From Ochotona curzoniae (taxonomy: Eukaryota > Chordata > Mammalia > Lagomorpha > Ochotonidae): a DNA stretch of 64,000 nt. Below the pieces are notes generated by a model, which had not been told where the DNA came from, ran no database searches, and saw nothing but the letters and a program-made list of their open reading frames with translations. Shown here one piece after another: positions 44,650 to 56,925 of the stretch. The position numbers were made by a program, and so were the translations under genes. The stretch lies in NCBI RefSeq assembly GCF_017591425.1, contig NW_024467106.1, positions 24,046,501 through 24,110,500 on the forward strand, read 5' to 3'. Each line of letters opens with the position of its first letter. Positions within the stretch are counted from its first letter, which is position 1.

Positions 44650-46010
44650 CACCTTGAGAAAGCCTGATTTTCACAGTAACCTATGAGATCCTGATCTCTT
44701 TTGAGATATCTTTCCCAGTTTTCTGCTTTTTGTTATGTTCCTATGGCATGTTCCTCTCTAGGGCTGTGAGCTGCTTTTACCATGTTTGTAAAATGCTTAG
44801 TTTACTTTTCATCTTGTTCTTGCTCTCCTAGACTGAGCTACCCACTGGCTGGCACAGTCTGTGACACAAAAGATGTACATAATGTTTTACAAAATAACAA
44901 ACAAATATGCACTCCTCTTAAAGCCTCTACAGTGTAAAAGACAAAAGGCCTATTTAGTCTGGGCTTCTTCCCCCTCTCCCCCGCCACTGGTTGGATTCTG
45001 TTTTCTAACTGCTACTATTTTGAAGTTCTTTTTTTTTTTTTATTTTGCAGTTTACACAGTAATTCATCTTTTCTGAAACAGCAGCAGTATATCATTTCAC
45101 TCTGTTACATGTACATCTTGAAGTAGAATTTCATTTTAAATTTACTTCAAATGGTTGGCCTGATTTCCATCAGAGACTTCAATATAAGTTGTTATTTTAT
45201 CCTCTGATCAGAATAACTACTCTGTAAAGGAAAGAAATAAGATGTTCAAAGAAGATAGTTAAGTCTATTGACACTGTATTAAAATGCAAATGTAATGCAA
45301 ACTGAAGAAGTCAAGCTGCCAAATAATCTGGATCATTTCTGAATCCAGCAGAAAATCTCAGGTTCCTCATTTCTATGGCAAGCCTTTAAAAGTCTGTATG
45401 CGGCTGGTGGACTCTGATATGTGGTTGACTAGCTGTAAAAGCTAAACAGAAACTATTCATTCTCCATGGCTGGTTACCCAAGAAAGATACATACTTACAT
45501 TTTCTAACATTTTTGGATTTTATCTTTTATTTTAAAGATATGTATACTATGCAGATCATTTCTGAACCATTTTAGATTTCAAGGAAACTCAGCCCCACCT
45601 TTCTATTCTCACCTTCTTCCTATAACTTCTCACCTGATAATAGACTGGGGCTAGCGATCCTTGGATAATTTGTCAATGGTCATCATCACCCTTGGGAATT
45701 CCCTCCTCCTGATTCTAACAACAGCGACAAAAACAAAACTTTACACAGTCTGTACAACTCACTGCTTTCTTGTTGAATTTGGATGTAAGGTTTTATAATA
45801 AAATCATTTTTGTTCTGACTCAATCTCTTTGTGTTGAACTGGTTCTCTCTCTGATTTGCACCTTGCTATGTTTCCCTCCATTCAGCTTCTTTTGTCTCCT
45901 TGTTGCTTCCAACCCACCAAGCAGACCTCTCAGGGTCAGTACCCTCAAATACACCTGCTCTGGTCCTCCTTGCTCCCTGAACTCAGCGTAACCCCTTTCC
46001 CCACTTCCTT
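44650..46010. other. single-copy stretch, no gene seen
   Basis: No gene. A poly-T run lies at about 45030-45041. Part of 45590-46010 may be older L2 sequence upstream of the L2 end called at 46015, but it is not recognisable enough to claim. Confidence 0.4.
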
Positions 46011-46014
46011 TCGG

Positions 46015-46245
46015 CTTTTATTCTAGCATCAACAAAGCAAAGTGACTGCGTTCTCCATTTCTAACCTCTGCTTTATTGACTCTGACAAGCTGTGTACCCA
46101 CTGGCTTTATCATTTTCACTCTTGGAACATATACTTTCAGGAGTATGATGATTTTTTTTTCTCTACTGTCCCTATTTCAGGACTTAAAATGGTGGCGTGT
46201 ACATAGTGGGTGATCAAAAAATATGTCTTTAATAAGTGAATTAGT
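46015..46245 (+). mobile_element. L2 3' end fragment
   Basis: Sense-strand L2 terminus: ctactgtccctatttcagga, gtgtacatagtgggtgatca, then ttaataagtgaatta, parallel to the family's ending (tggcacatagtaggtgctca, aataaatatttgttgaatga). Upstream part from 46015 is a weaker match. Confidence 0.6.
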
Positions 46246-46249
46246 CCCA

Positions 46250-47195
46250 TGGGGAAATAGGCAAATTTTGAAAAGTGTAAGTGACATAGTTCCAAGGTTT
46301 TAAAACATCATTTAAAGTGCTGCTCTTGACATTTCTATACTAATTCTTTTATTTGAATCAATGATGTTTGTAAACTCAGTTCTTATTTCTGAGAAAAAAA
46401 TCCCACCACAACATTCTTTCACATACTTGATTTTAAAACTGAACTTCATTCTTTGTAGAAAGGTAAATTTGTAAGCACCAACAAATAAAATTAAGAACAA
46501 TTGTTTTACAGTTTTATGTTACATAATGCTGATGTGTGAGTGCTCTTCTTTATCAAAAAGCTTCATAGGGTAGCTTGAAAGATGAAATAATTTCCTTGAT
46601 AAATGTCTAATATTCAGACATATAAATTATATCCAATTTTAGAGACTTACAAATGATTCTGAGATGTCTGAGCAGAAAAACTTATTAATTTACTGATGGA
46701 TTCTTTTTTAGATAGTGACATAGATATAGAATTATTTGTTCAAAATGCATGGCTGTTGTTTTAAAGCTTTTGAGGAAAACTTATAAATTCCTTTCAAATT
46801 GCTATAGCAATTTACCAACAGAGCAAGTGAATATGTCATCCCTGAACACAATAGTTTTTATTATTCATTAAGATCTTTTTTGATAGGTGAAAATCTATTC
46901 CTTTGCTATTCCTTGCATACTTCTTACATTGATTGTTTTTTTTTTGTTTCTTGACCATTTGTATATGTATCTTTGTCATATTCCCTCTTTCTTATTGACA
47001 TTTGACACTTTATGTACATTCTTTTAATCCTATCAATCCATCCATGTATCTTTCAACAAACATTATCTCCTTTTTGAAATTTCTTATGATGTGCCTGTTC
47101 CTTTTTAATTTAGGAGTTACGTATCTACATGTAGCTATTTATAATATGTTTTATACATAATACAAATACATTTTATCTAGAAACATTTATTTATA
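46250..47195. other. AT-rich stretch, no gene seen
   Basis: No gene. The T-rich part at 46880-47160 has the look of the complement of an old L1 3' UTR but lacks a firm match. Confidence 0.4.
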
Positions 47196-47198
47196 TTA

Positions 47199-47326
47199 GG
47201 GTACCTCAAAAAGTTCTGTGAAAGACAGAATTAAGATATTTTTGTTGTAAAATTTTTTGATTTCCATAAATGGTTTTTTTTATAGTTTGTGTTTTTCCCA
47301 AACTTTTTGAAAAGCTCTTCTATGAA
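47199..47326 (-). repeat. ancient short repeat, copy 2
   Basis: Inverted relative of 36816-36935. It opens gggtacctcaaaaagttctg and closes aactttttgaaaagctc. These ends are near complements (tcaaaaagtt against aactttttga), supporting short terminal inverted repeats. No coding capacity. Confidence 0.6.
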
Positions 47327-47329
47327 GTT

Positions 47330-48745
47330 TTCCCCCAAATTGATTATTATTTAACAATTGCCCTTTTTTGCATGCATCCTACTAGAGAGTTTCTAGTAAA
47401 TTGGCAGCTTTGAAATGGTTTATTTTTCTTAGGTATTTATAAGAAGTAACTCAAATAACCTACATTTGTATTTGGAAATCAAGCAAGATTGAGGTCATTT
47501 CCAAAATATATTTAGGTTTGTTTGTTCAGGGATTTCTCAGGCTTGCTCTTCAGTTTAATTTACTCTAATACTTCCAACATGGGGAGAACAAGGAATTGTT
47601 CCAATAACTGCATGTAAACAAATGGGAGCATTCAAACAGTAACTGCTTCTTCATCAGGGCAAGGCATATAGGAACTATGAGCAGAACCTCATGCAACATA
47701 CGTTACCATTTTTGCTTCTTTCAGGGTTCCTCCGCTTTCTGTGTTTTGTGACCAAGTCACAGTGCACATTTTTGCTACCAGAGATCCAAATGTTAATAAA
47801 CAGTGTGCTTTGGCATCAGCCAGCTTTCTTTGAAGCATTTCAGTTCCAAAAGAAGGGTTTTTGTAGTTGTTTGTCAAATTTTAGCTTCCCCGGGGCTCTA
47901 TGTGCATTTATACTTTTAGAACAGAACCAAATGCTGTCATTGTGATTTGTGCAGATGGCAGCTGTTCTAAATTCCTAGTCATCCCCAAGGGGCATGAGTT
48001 GGCGTGGGGGCAGCATGCACAAAGTCTGTGTGCAATTTCCAGAAATGGCCGATGACAAGCTGTGCCTCTTTGCAAGTGTGTGCAAACACCTGTGGCTAAC
48101 TGCCATCTTGGAGTGTTGCATATGCCAGTCTGTTCCTCTGGGGCTGGAAATGACACACTATGGACCTTGTGGGTAACAGACTTAAGGAACTGCCTTAGGT
48201 GACCTTTAGTGTGGAAGCCATATGTGGCTGTTTGCTTTCCTAAGGTTTCCAGTTTGCCAGTATTGAAAGGATAATTATCAAAGCACAAATAACTATATCA
48301 AGCAGTTTGGAAGATCTTGAACCTGACTGTTGCCTTGTTATCTTTTAATTCATCTGTGAAATTTAGCTTTGCTTGTTCTGTGGAGCTTTTTATTCTTGAA
48401 TGTTTAGAGACTTTATATAAGCTAAGAGTCTGGATTGAGAAAGGATGAATACATTTGCATTTGTTTTTTGGCAATAAATTCCATTTTGTTTTTGCATTGG
48501 TTCTACTATTGAGAATGAGCAAATGCATATACTTTGGTTCTTATAAATAATCCCAGTAACTTGCCTTCTAAGAGGATCTGGGAGTTCACTCTTTGGTCTG
48601 AACCACAAGAAAACAAGATAAGTATATTAGAAAACACCATGTGCACATTTCACCTGTGAAAATTCAGCACAGTCATCTTTCTCATGTCTGTAATGTTGTT
48701 TCGTTATCTGTGTTTAAGTTTGATGAAAACCCAAGTCCACCTAGT
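47330..48745. other. single-copy stretch, no gene seen
   Basis: No repeat recognised. 47950-48250 is the more GC-rich part, with a 126-codon minus frame (47908-48288) overlapping a 60-codon plus frame. Neither shows a domain, cysteine pattern of a known fold or plausible splice context. Confidence 0.4.
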
Positions 48746-48749
48746 GTAC

Positions 48750-49052
48750 AGAATAGTGAGAGTGAGAAAGAGAGAGGGAGAAAGAGAGAGAGAGAGAGAG
48801 AGAGAGAACTCCTCTATCCAAGATTCACTTCGCAAATGGCTGTAACACTAGGGCTGGGCCAGGTCAAAGCCAGGAGCTTTTTCTGGTCTCTCAGGTGGAA
48901 ACAGGGCCCAAGTACTTGGACCATTCTTCATTGCTTTCTTCAGTACATTAGTAGGGAGCTGGATCAGATGGGGAGTAGCTGGGACTCGAACTGATGATCA
49001 TATACAGGTGATACAAGAGGTAGCTTAACATAGTGCACCACAATCCCAGCCC
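48750..49052 (-). mobile_element. CSINE with GA microsatellite
   Basis: Minus-strand SINE whose polypyrimidine run has become a GA-rich microsatellite (48757-48808). Body: gggctgggccaggtcaaagc, catttgctttc-like region at 48930, gggagctggatcagatgggg, ctcgaactgatgatcatata, ending ccacaatcccagcccc at the head. Confidence 0.9.
48757..48808. repeat. (GA)n-rich microsatellite
   Basis: GA/GAAA units with a pure GA run of about 13 units at its right end, inside a minus-strand CSINE. Explains the arginine- and glutamate-rich run in the 117-codon plus frame at 48641-48994, which is not a gene. Confidence 0.92.
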
Positions 49053-49202
49053 CTCATTTTATGTTTTATAAAGGCAGGCAGTCATAATAATCAATATTTT
49101 GTCCATTAATCTATGTACTCTTGAGTAACTATAAATTAGCAAAACTTTACTGAAAAGCAATTTGGTAATAACTGCCAAAATTGTTAATAGACTTAAATAT
49201 TT

Positions 49203-49521
49203 TTAAATACTTGTTTGTTTTATTGAAAAGGTAGATCTACAGAGAGAAAGAAAGACAGACTTTCCAATCCACTGGTTCATTCTGCAAATGATTGTAACAG
49301 CTACAGCTGAGCCAATCTGAAGCCAGGAGCTTCTTCTGGGTTTCCCTGCAACCACAAAGGTTGCAGGGGCCTAAGGACTTGGGTCATCTCCTGCTGCTTT
49401 CCCATCCATAAGCAGGGAGCTGGATGGGAAGTGGAGCAGCTGGGATATAAACCAGTGCCAATGTAACATGCTGGTGCCTGCAGGGGGAGAACCAGCCAAC
49501 TGTGACATTATGCCAAGCCCT
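49203..49521 (-). mobile_element. CSINE copy
   Basis: Minus-strand SINE: tacttgtttgttttattgaa tail, gtagatctacagagagaaag, ctgagccaatctgaagccag, cctgctgctttcccatccat, gcagggagctggatgggaag. The head region at 49470-49521 is altered (cctgcagggggagaaccagc) before the final tgccaagccct. Confidence 0.9.
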
Positions 49522-49524
49522 AGA

Positions 49525-49819
49525 GTAATTTACATTTTGACCCAATTATTCCAATTCTAGGACTTTTTTCATAGGAAGTCATGAGAGATATGGACATTTG
49601 CAGAATTACTTACAAACAAGAATGAATGTTTCAGAATTTCTAAAATACAGAAAATTGGAAGCAACCTAAGAACTCAACCATATGTTAATAGTTATGTAAT
49701 TTATGGGCTAGCCGCATAGCATAATCTTATAAAGCTATTAAAATGCTATCTTCAGAAAACATTTATTGCTATGGGAAAATGCTCCTGGCCTAACTTAAAT
49801 GAGGACAAATAAGTGAGTA

Positions 49820-49859
<40 letters not shown>

Positions 49860-51370
49860 CATGAATGGAAAGAAGTGTGTGAAATATTTATGATAGTTAT
49901 TTCAAGGTATCATATTTATAAATTTTCTCTTTTATCCGTTAACTGTCAATATTTTCCTATGAACATGCAATCCACTTTAAGAAAAAAAAGCACTGGATTT
50001 TATTTTAACATCTAATGAATTCATGGGAAACAAATCTGTGAAGCACCACTAACACATTTTACTTGCAAAATATGATGCGCTTTGACTATTTAATTCCTGA
50101 ATTCTACTTTACATTTGCCCTTGTGAATTAAAATTCTCTGTTTTAGGAAGTGAAATTTTAACATTGGTTATTGTATTAGGAAATTTTACCAGACTAACCC
50201 TCTGCTTAAGCTAGACGAGATTGATAGCCACATATGTTGAGTAATGCACACTGGTTTTTCACAGGAGCAGAAACGTTCGTAGAGATTGATAGGGCAATTC
50301 TTTCCTGACAGCATACACTTTGCCTTTCTAGACACACTAAGAACAAAATAGAACAGTTGTCTTAACTTGATCTTTTCACTTCCTGTTATGGCTTGGGGTA
50401 GCAGGCAAGCATGTCTTCTGAATTAGTGTGTCTGTAGGATCATATAGAGGAAGTAAGCATGAAGAAAATAAACAGTAAACCCAGGATGACTTAAAGTCTG
50501 GCAGGGATTTACAGTTCCAAGGAAAGCAACAGTCCTGTCCTCCAACCACAGTAGCATCACTGCACTTTGCTAAACCAGTGGGCTTCAGCAGCCGTCCCTA
50601 AGATCTGAGAGAATCTCCGAGTGTCCCATTGCCTCAGGATGCTGTGAAGACTGGCGATATTTTGCAGAATATTCAGCAGTCTTCTCCTGCCCATGGTTCT
50701 GCCCTTCCTCTCCCCACTCCAGGCCCAATACTGCTGACGCTCTTCTGAGGTTTTGTTGTTGTCTTTATTGACTATTTCTTAATTAAAACCTGCCGTATCT
50801 TCTCTAACTGGTAAGAAAAGCAACACCATGTAAGATTCACAATAGTATAATTGTCCTGGTGAATTTTGCTTATCTGGCGCAAAGCGACTTAGTGTGTCCT
50901 TTCTTTTAACTCTATTAACACTCGCAAGTAGGTCTCCATTATACTATCTGTTATATATCTATATAAGTGTATTTTTACTTGTTCATGACCATGAACCTAT
51001 AAGCATGCTGTGAGTTTCCCGTTATTGGAAGTATCAGGTCGAGGCCTGAAGCAAAGAATCAAGTAGATTTTGCAGGAAATATGTTTTGCATGGGTTCACC
51101 CAGATAACCAGGGATGCATGTCTCTTTTAGTTCCAGGGACACAGTGAGTATATGTCCTTCACTTAGCATTCTCACTGGGAAAAGGAAAGGAGGAAGCTGG
51201 GGCTGGAGGCAGAGCAGGGTGTGGAGTCCTTGGTGGCAATATATCCTTTCCAATTTGAATCACCAACTTTCATAAATACATTCCTATTTTCTTCTTTCCA
51301 TGGGATCCCAGAGCTCTGATAAATGAAAATCAGCTCTCATCACTACAGAACATCTGAGGAAGCTGCTGGG
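49525..51370. other. single-copy stretch with TA repeat
   Basis: No gene recognised. It includes the TA repeat at 49821-49853 and AT-rich flanks. 50480-50760 is more GC-balanced but shows no exon-like frame. Confidence 0.45.
49821..49853. repeat. (TA)n microsatellite
   Basis: About sixteen TA units with one early interruption (tataatatat), followed by a short CA-rich transition. Confidence 0.95.
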
Positions 51371-51376
51371 TCAGTG

Positions 51377-51605
51377 ATAACTAATGTTAAGCCTTTGCCA
51401 GGCATTCTGATAAGTGGTTAACACATATCAATGCATTAAATTTTTTAATAATCCCTCATGAGGCAGATATAATTATTGTCTCTATGAAGCACATGAGAAA
51501 ATTCAGACTTAATTCATAAAGCTTGTCTAAAGATGTATTAGGAATAAGTGAGAGATGTGGAACTCAAACCCAGGCAATGTGATCCAGTACCCAGCAACTT
51601 TGGCC
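51377..51605 (+). mobile_element. MIR SINE, near full length
   Basis: Ancient tRNA-derived MIR in sense orientation: ttgccaggcattctgataag, taataatccctcatgaggca, gaagcacatgagaaaattca, ggaactcaaacccaggcaat and tgatccagtacccagcaact, in the standard order. Predates placental radiation. Confidence 0.85.
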
Positions 51606-51609
51606 AGCC

Positions 51610-52030
51610 GTGATCAGGGACACACAATGCCCTAGGAACCAATGTCTCCTTCCCAAATTGTTAGGGTCAGCATGAACTGAGCATAGCTTTTTTATAAGAT
51701 TATTCTCTTTTAAAGCCCAGGAGACAACATATTCTATTCACATCACATTGTTCTTTTTGCAAAGCTTGTCATCCAAGTTACTCTTACTAATTTCCTTGTG
51801 TATTTTCCAAGTCTCTTTATACAATACAGTCAACTGATCTTAAAATCCATGAATCTCACCATATTACCCCAGTCAGTCCTTCAGCATTAACCCTACTTTT
51901 CTTGTATAATGGCCAAACACATAGCCAGGAAAAAAGCCATACATGAGGTGGGTCCACTGTTCTAGTGTCTTGGGAGTGACCTTGAGAGGAAGATGCTTGA
52001 CCTGACAGATGAGATGTCGTATGCGATGCT
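51610..52030. other. single-copy stretch, no gene seen
   Basis: No repeat or gene recognised. Short frames only. Confidence 0.45.
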
Positions 52031-52034
52031 ACTG

Positions 52035-52338
52035 TTGCCTCCTGGAGTTCCAGATTTTCATTTCTGGATCCGCCTCCTAATGTCAGTTTCATGCATGCAG
52101 ACCTTGTGAGGCAGCACGTAGGTCTTTAACACCCCCATGGGAGAGCTTCATTAAGTTGCTAGATCCTTGGCTTTAGCTTGGCTGTGCCCCCAAGCCTTGT
52201 AAACATTTGGGGTAGTGAATAGTCCATGCAAGTGTGCTTGCTCACTCGTTCCCCCTCCGTTCCTCTCCTCTTCCCTATCCTTCCCCGCTTGCCTCCCTTC
52301 CACCCTTCCATTCTCTCTTTAGAAAAATTAAATACTCT
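52035..52338 (+). mobile_element. old CSINE with pyrimidine tract
   Basis: Diverged plus-strand SINE: ttcatttctggatccgcctc, ttggctttagcttggctgtg, acatttggggtagtgaatag, then an extended C/T-rich tract at 52235-52320 and an A-rich end. The 106-codon minus frame across it reflects the pyrimidine tract. Confidence 0.72.
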
Positions 52339-52519
52339 AAAAACATATGAAATTAAGTAGGATATAGGCCACAAAAATACCCTGATTACAGTTTCACAAA
52401 ATAAGGCACCATTAATCTCGATGCCCCAAATGTCCCAATCTTCTCCAAAGTCACTGGGTTCTCCTATGCATTTGTTCATATTGTTCCTTATCTGATCTTA
52501 ACCTCTTATACTAAGATTT

Positions 52520-52830
52520 TCTTGTGAAAAGAATCAATGTACAGACACACGAGAAGAGACTTATTATGATGTATTGGCTTGCACAGTTAGGGAAGCTGAG
52601 AAGTCCCCAAATCTGTGACCTCTAGAACCTGCAAAGGCAGCGTGGTTCCAGTCCCAGGCCAGGAGTGTGGCTGTCTGAGCTGGAGAGAATGAGGGGGTCC
52701 CAATTCAGTTGGGCTTTTAGCAGATTAGTTGGCATCAGTGAAGATGATCTTTTTCTCCTTTGATTCAGTCATGATGTGACTCAATACACTTCACAGGTGT
52801 GACCGAGGGAGAGGCGAAGTGCAAGCAGTT
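52520..52830. repeat. possible ancient LTR-like remnant
   Basis: Segment with agagacttattatgatgtat, gggaagctgagaagtcccca, and ttagttggcatcagtgaaga, resembling a widespread old mammalian repeat whose name I cannot give with confidence. It abuts the MLT1 LTR at 52867, so it may belong to the same old element. Confidence 0.35.
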
Positions 52831-52866
52831 GTAATGAAGCCTTAATCGATCAAATGGTATATTTTT

Positions 52867-53263
52867 GGTGACTACTGTGACGAATTGCTACAAACTGAAT
52901 GACTTGAAGGAACCCCATCACTTCTATTTTCCACATTCTAGTGGCAAGATGTCTGAAATCAGTGCCATTGAGCAAAAGTCAAGACGTCGGTACTCGCTCT
53001 GAAGGCTTTAGTGGGAAGTCCATCCCTTGGCTTCTCTAGTGGCTGTTGGTCGCCTTTGGTTTGTGGCTGCATCATGTCAATCTGTCACCACATCATTTCT
53101 CTTCAGTGATTAATGGGGAGCCACCTGATAATTTAGGCTAATCTCCCAATGTCAAAACCCTAATTTAGCCACATCTGTGAAAATCTGGTTACCATGTAAA
53201 ATAATGTGTATGTGAAAGGTATTGTGACCCGATACCTTTGGGGGATATTTTCAGCTTCCCACA
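52867..53263 (-). mobile_element. MLT1-type MaLR LTR
   Basis: Complement of a MaLR LTR. Plus-strand landmarks are gtgacgaattgctacaaact, caagatgtctgaaatcagtg, aagtcaagacgtcggtactc, ccacctgataatttaggcta, aatttagccacatctgtgaa and gatattttcagcttcccaca. Orientation is opposite to the MLT1 copy at 15397. Diverged and solo. Confidence 0.8.
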
Positions 53264-53264
53264 T

Positions 53265-53660
53265 TTAGAAATGTCTGTAACTCAGATGGTTCAGCCTAAG
53301 ATTTCCACCATCTGCAGCAAGGAAGTTAAGCTTTTGCACCCCTGAGCTGGCGTATTAGATGGACCGGATTACTCCCCTGAGAATGGAGGCACACCCTTGG
53401 CTAATAGGCTTCCTTTGAATGAAAGAAATGTTCAAGGAAAAGACAGCTTTCAGGCACGTAATACTCCTGGCAGTCAGGGTAAGGCTTTGGTCCTGAAGAA
53501 GTGACCTGAGGGCACATTGACACACACACTCAGCCTGATGCTTTTATGGTTTATAACTGTGAGACGGTTGCCGATTTCAGAGTTTTGTATCTTATTGGGT
53601 CATAAAACCTTCTGTGAGCCTTACCCAACTGCTTACCACAAGGATATATTAAGTATAATT
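53265..53660. other. single-copy stretch, no gene seen
   Basis: No gene or repeat family recognised in this 400-base spacer. Confidence 0.45.
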
Positions 53661-53665
53661 TTATT

Positions 53666-53740
53666 GAAGTGAGTGTGCAGCCTGAGTGGTTAAAATGCTC
53701 ATGTCCCACATAAGATTATCTGGGTTCTATTGCCTACAGG
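53666..53740 (+). mobile_element. CSINE head fragment
   Basis: Plus-strand fragment: aagtgagtgtgcagcctgag, tggttaaaatgctcatgtcc, cacataagattatctgggtt. It ends before the L1 3' UTR at 53800. Related head sequence (aagattacctggattcagtt) recurs at 54491 beyond that L1. Confidence 0.6.
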
Positions 53741-53799
53741 AGACACATCTCCTCAACAATGAGCAGCAGAAACTAGATCTCGGGGATCTTAATTATTTT

Positions 53800-54305
53800 T
53801 TTTTTGTTTTTATTTTCATTTCTTCAAAACAGTGTTTTTTCTCATATTAAATTCTTCACTGATTCAGTAGCATTATTTTCTTCAAGAAGGTTCTTAATTT
53901 TTTTCATTTCTTCAGTGACACATCCATTCACTAGCATGTTATTTAACTTCATAGGCATTGTAAATATCTATTTTTCTTCCTGTTGATTTTGTTTTGTGGC
54001 TTTTCATTTAAGAGGATATTTAGTAACTGTGTGATGGAAACCATCATATCCAGATGTGCAGACACAATGCAGCATCTCTACTTCCACATCAAAGATGGAC
54101 TCCCAGTGAAACTGTTGAATATATCTTGGCAATAGCATGCTGGACTCTGCCATTGTCTGTGCCTACAATGATGAACTTATTATTGTTTATGAAGAACTAT
54201 AATATTGTAATAATATAGGGGAAGTTGGGTGGAGGGGATTTGAGAGGGGAATGGGGGAATCCCAGGGCCTACGGAACTGTATCATAAAATAATAGCAATA
54301 AAATG
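53800..54305 (+). mobile_element. L1 3' UTR, 5'-truncated
   Basis: Matches the 3' UTR of the L1 at 8915-9430 over about 500 bp: tcttcaagaaggttcttaat, ttatttaacttcataggcat, ttgtggcttttcatttaaga, ggactctgccattgtctgtg, then tcataaaataatagcaataa at the tail. No ORF2 sequence remains. It lies between two CSINE pieces. Confidence 0.88.
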
Positions 54306-54474
54306 TAAAAAATAAGTTTAGAAAAAGAAATACTATAAAGGAATGCAGTAAAATGAACAAGGAACAAAATACGAGTGAAAAGAATTATAAAAATGTGTCC
54401 TAGTAATGTGTAATTTATATTATATGTCACAATACATTCTATGTTTATGAATCAATACTTATACCTAAATTAAA

Positions 54475-54491
54475 ACATACACACACACACA
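54475..54491. repeat. short (CA)n run
   Basis: About eight CA units, abutting the CSINE piece that begins at 54491. Confidence 0.85.
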
Positions 54492-54720
54492 AGATTACCT
54501 GGATTCAGTTCCATTTTCTGATTCCTGGCTCCAATTTCTTACCAATTCAAACCCTTGAGGCAGCAATGTCAGACAAAGTCACCTGGTTCCTGATACCCAT
54601 AGGAGAGACTTGGGTTGTACTTTTGATTCCTGGCCCTGACCTCCAACTATTGTGAGTTTCTGCAGAGGGAATCAATATACAGGAGCTTTGTCACTCTAGT
54701 CTCTTTGCTTATATAAATAT
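54491..54720 (+). mobile_element. CSINE, head partly missing
   Basis: Plus-strand old SINE: aagattacctggattcagtt, ctgattcctggctccaattt, aagtcacctggttcctgata, tacccataggagagacttgg, attcctggccctgacctcca and agggaatcaatatacaggag. It may be the remainder of the copy begun at 53666. Confidence 0.75.
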
Positions 54721-54864
54721 ACCACTTTAATTTTCCTATATGTGTAATATTGTGAAACTTCTTTGTGTCTTTTTTTCACTTTTCTCTTACACAGAATTAT
54801 TCTTTTTCTTTAATTGCTTTATCCATATATCTTTAAGTACTTATTCTCAGTGTTCTGTCTTCCC

Positions 54865-54978
54865 TTACTTGAAAATCAGTTTCTTAAGGCTGGGGTAACT
54901 GATATGCTCCAATTTATAACGGTTTTAGTCTCTGGTAGAAAATAGATGTTCATAAAATTTTAATGAATGAACTACTAA
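54865..54978 (+). mobile_element. L2 3' end fragment
   Basis: Sense L2 terminus, weakly preserved: cttacttgaaaatcagtttc, ttttagtctctggtagaaaa, tagatgttcataaaatttta, atgaatgaac. Matches the family's ending pattern of a short tract before aataaatatttgttgaatga. Confidence 0.5.
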
Positions 54979-54979
54979 A

Positions 54980-56920
54980 TGTAGCTTACAGCAGCCAGTC
55001 TCTACCCCTTCGTCAATTGGCAGAGCAGACGGAACAGTCAACCGTGTGAATAAAAGCTATCAAGCATGTCCAACAAAAGTGACGGAGTGTATATCAGGAG
55101 GCAGTAAAGTAAACAATATCGCAAGGGTCACAGCTCTCTCACTGTGCGTCTCAGCCAAGAAATGCTATGATTTACTTTCTGCTCTTGCCAAGAATGAAGA
55201 AATAAAGTCATAAACAAAAAGTGAAGGAGTGAAGAATTACTGAGCTGCGATGGACAGGTCAATCTGCTTGCCCACCTGCAGCCAAACAAGTATGATCAAA
55301 GAATAATGCAGCTTTCCGTCCACCTCTCAATCTTTATTCTTTAACAAGAATGGAGGCTCTTCAGTGGGAAATGTGATTCCTCCCCTGAGAAGACTGACAC
55401 ATTTGCCTTTATGCACAGAGAATGTTGGGTGCCCCTACCACTATAGGAATTCTATTAAAAATCCAAATCTGAGCCATCTACGCCCAGGCTGCTAAATTTC
55501 AGGAGTGTTGTTGTATAATATGACAGCACTCCAGAAATTGCCTGGAAAAATGGAGTTAAATGATAAATTTGCTTTGGCACACAAGAAGATTTGAAGTCCA
55601 TGTGTAGATTTCTTTCCCCACAATATGCAATTTTCATGAATTTTTCTAAGACTCCTCATATATATGGATTTCAAATTCATTTTACCGCAAAATAAATTTA
55701 TGTTTTTAATACCATTTTCTGCAGCCTTTTTAAAGCAACCTCATCACTCTCACAGAGGCATTGGGGGAATGAACAATTAGGAATTACAGAGTAGTACACA
55801 TGGCACACACCTTGCATTTGTCTTTGTGTTATTTATTTTCCTGCAACAGTTTAAATTCTGTTTCAAAATTTTTTTCCACATGAAAGATTTTCAAGAACGA
55901 ATGGTTTTGGCACTTTTACATTTGTTAAAGTAATACATACCCATCATAAATGTCAAATAAATAAAAATGATTTTGCTGTCTTCCTCTCCCCAAGCAGTCT
56001 GTAGGCACAATGATTCTATGCAAATACTAAAATTCATTTTATCAAATGGCTAATTTTGGATAATATCTAAAACCTTTGGCTATGATGGATGAGAGATTTG
56101 ATTAGTTTGTACTACCCCTTCCATCCCAATATTGTTATTTAGGTTACTATGTAACTCTCCTTTTGGGTGCATTTATGTTTCACAATATTATATGCAAATA
56201 TCTACTTTTTTCAGTATGAAAATTAACCCTTCATATGTAAATAATTGCAAATTTGAAGGTCCTCAATTTAAGTGGTTTGATGGTAAACTGATTTAGTCGT
56301 GAGAGAAGGGTTGACATGTAGTATTTGTGTATTTCTGTGAATAATTTCAAGCTGCCCACCTGACTTTACATTCTTTCTCTGATTATATGATGTGCTTTTC
56401 TGTGTCCCAATTTTTTTTAAATAAATTCATAAACTACATCTTTTTCTGAATTATAAAGATGCAGTTGTTCAATATGGAACCAAATACTGTGGCATTCCAC
56501 AGAGAAAGAAATGCAGTCTTGAGGGAAATAAAGCACAGAACAGTATAACCTAGAAATTTTAAAATTTTGGTTATATTTTGAAATGATTATCAATTTAAAG
56601 GGGGAAGATGAATCTTCTCGAATAGAAGAGAGAAAATGGTAACAAATTATAGAAAAAGCTCAGAACTTGTACATAGTGCTGATCCCACAAGCACACTGTT
56701 TTGCAAAGCATTTGGAAGGACTTTGCAGCTTCTGTATTATTGTTATACTAAAAAGCAGATGGAGGCCATCAGATATTTCCAATAATGATCCAATAAAATG
56801 TCAGAAGTATGGACTTAAGTTCCAAGTAAGGATTTGAACAGTGTGAAATGAAGAATCAAGTTTGTGGTTTCATGTAAACACATAAAAACTACCTTTCTTG
56901 CCTAAGTTGTTGTTTTCTTT
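54980..56920. other. AT-rich stretch, no gene seen
   Basis: No gene. 55905-56260 may contain an old L1M 3' UTR remnant (ttaaagtaatacatacccat). Octamer-like atgcaaat matches at about 56018 and 56202 are expected occasionally in AT-rich DNA. Confidence 0.4.
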
Positions 56921-56925
56921 GGCAG

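Noticed and set aside
48641..48994. Arginine/glutamate-rich 117-codon frame
   Set aside because: The charged run is the translation of a GA microsatellite in a SINE.
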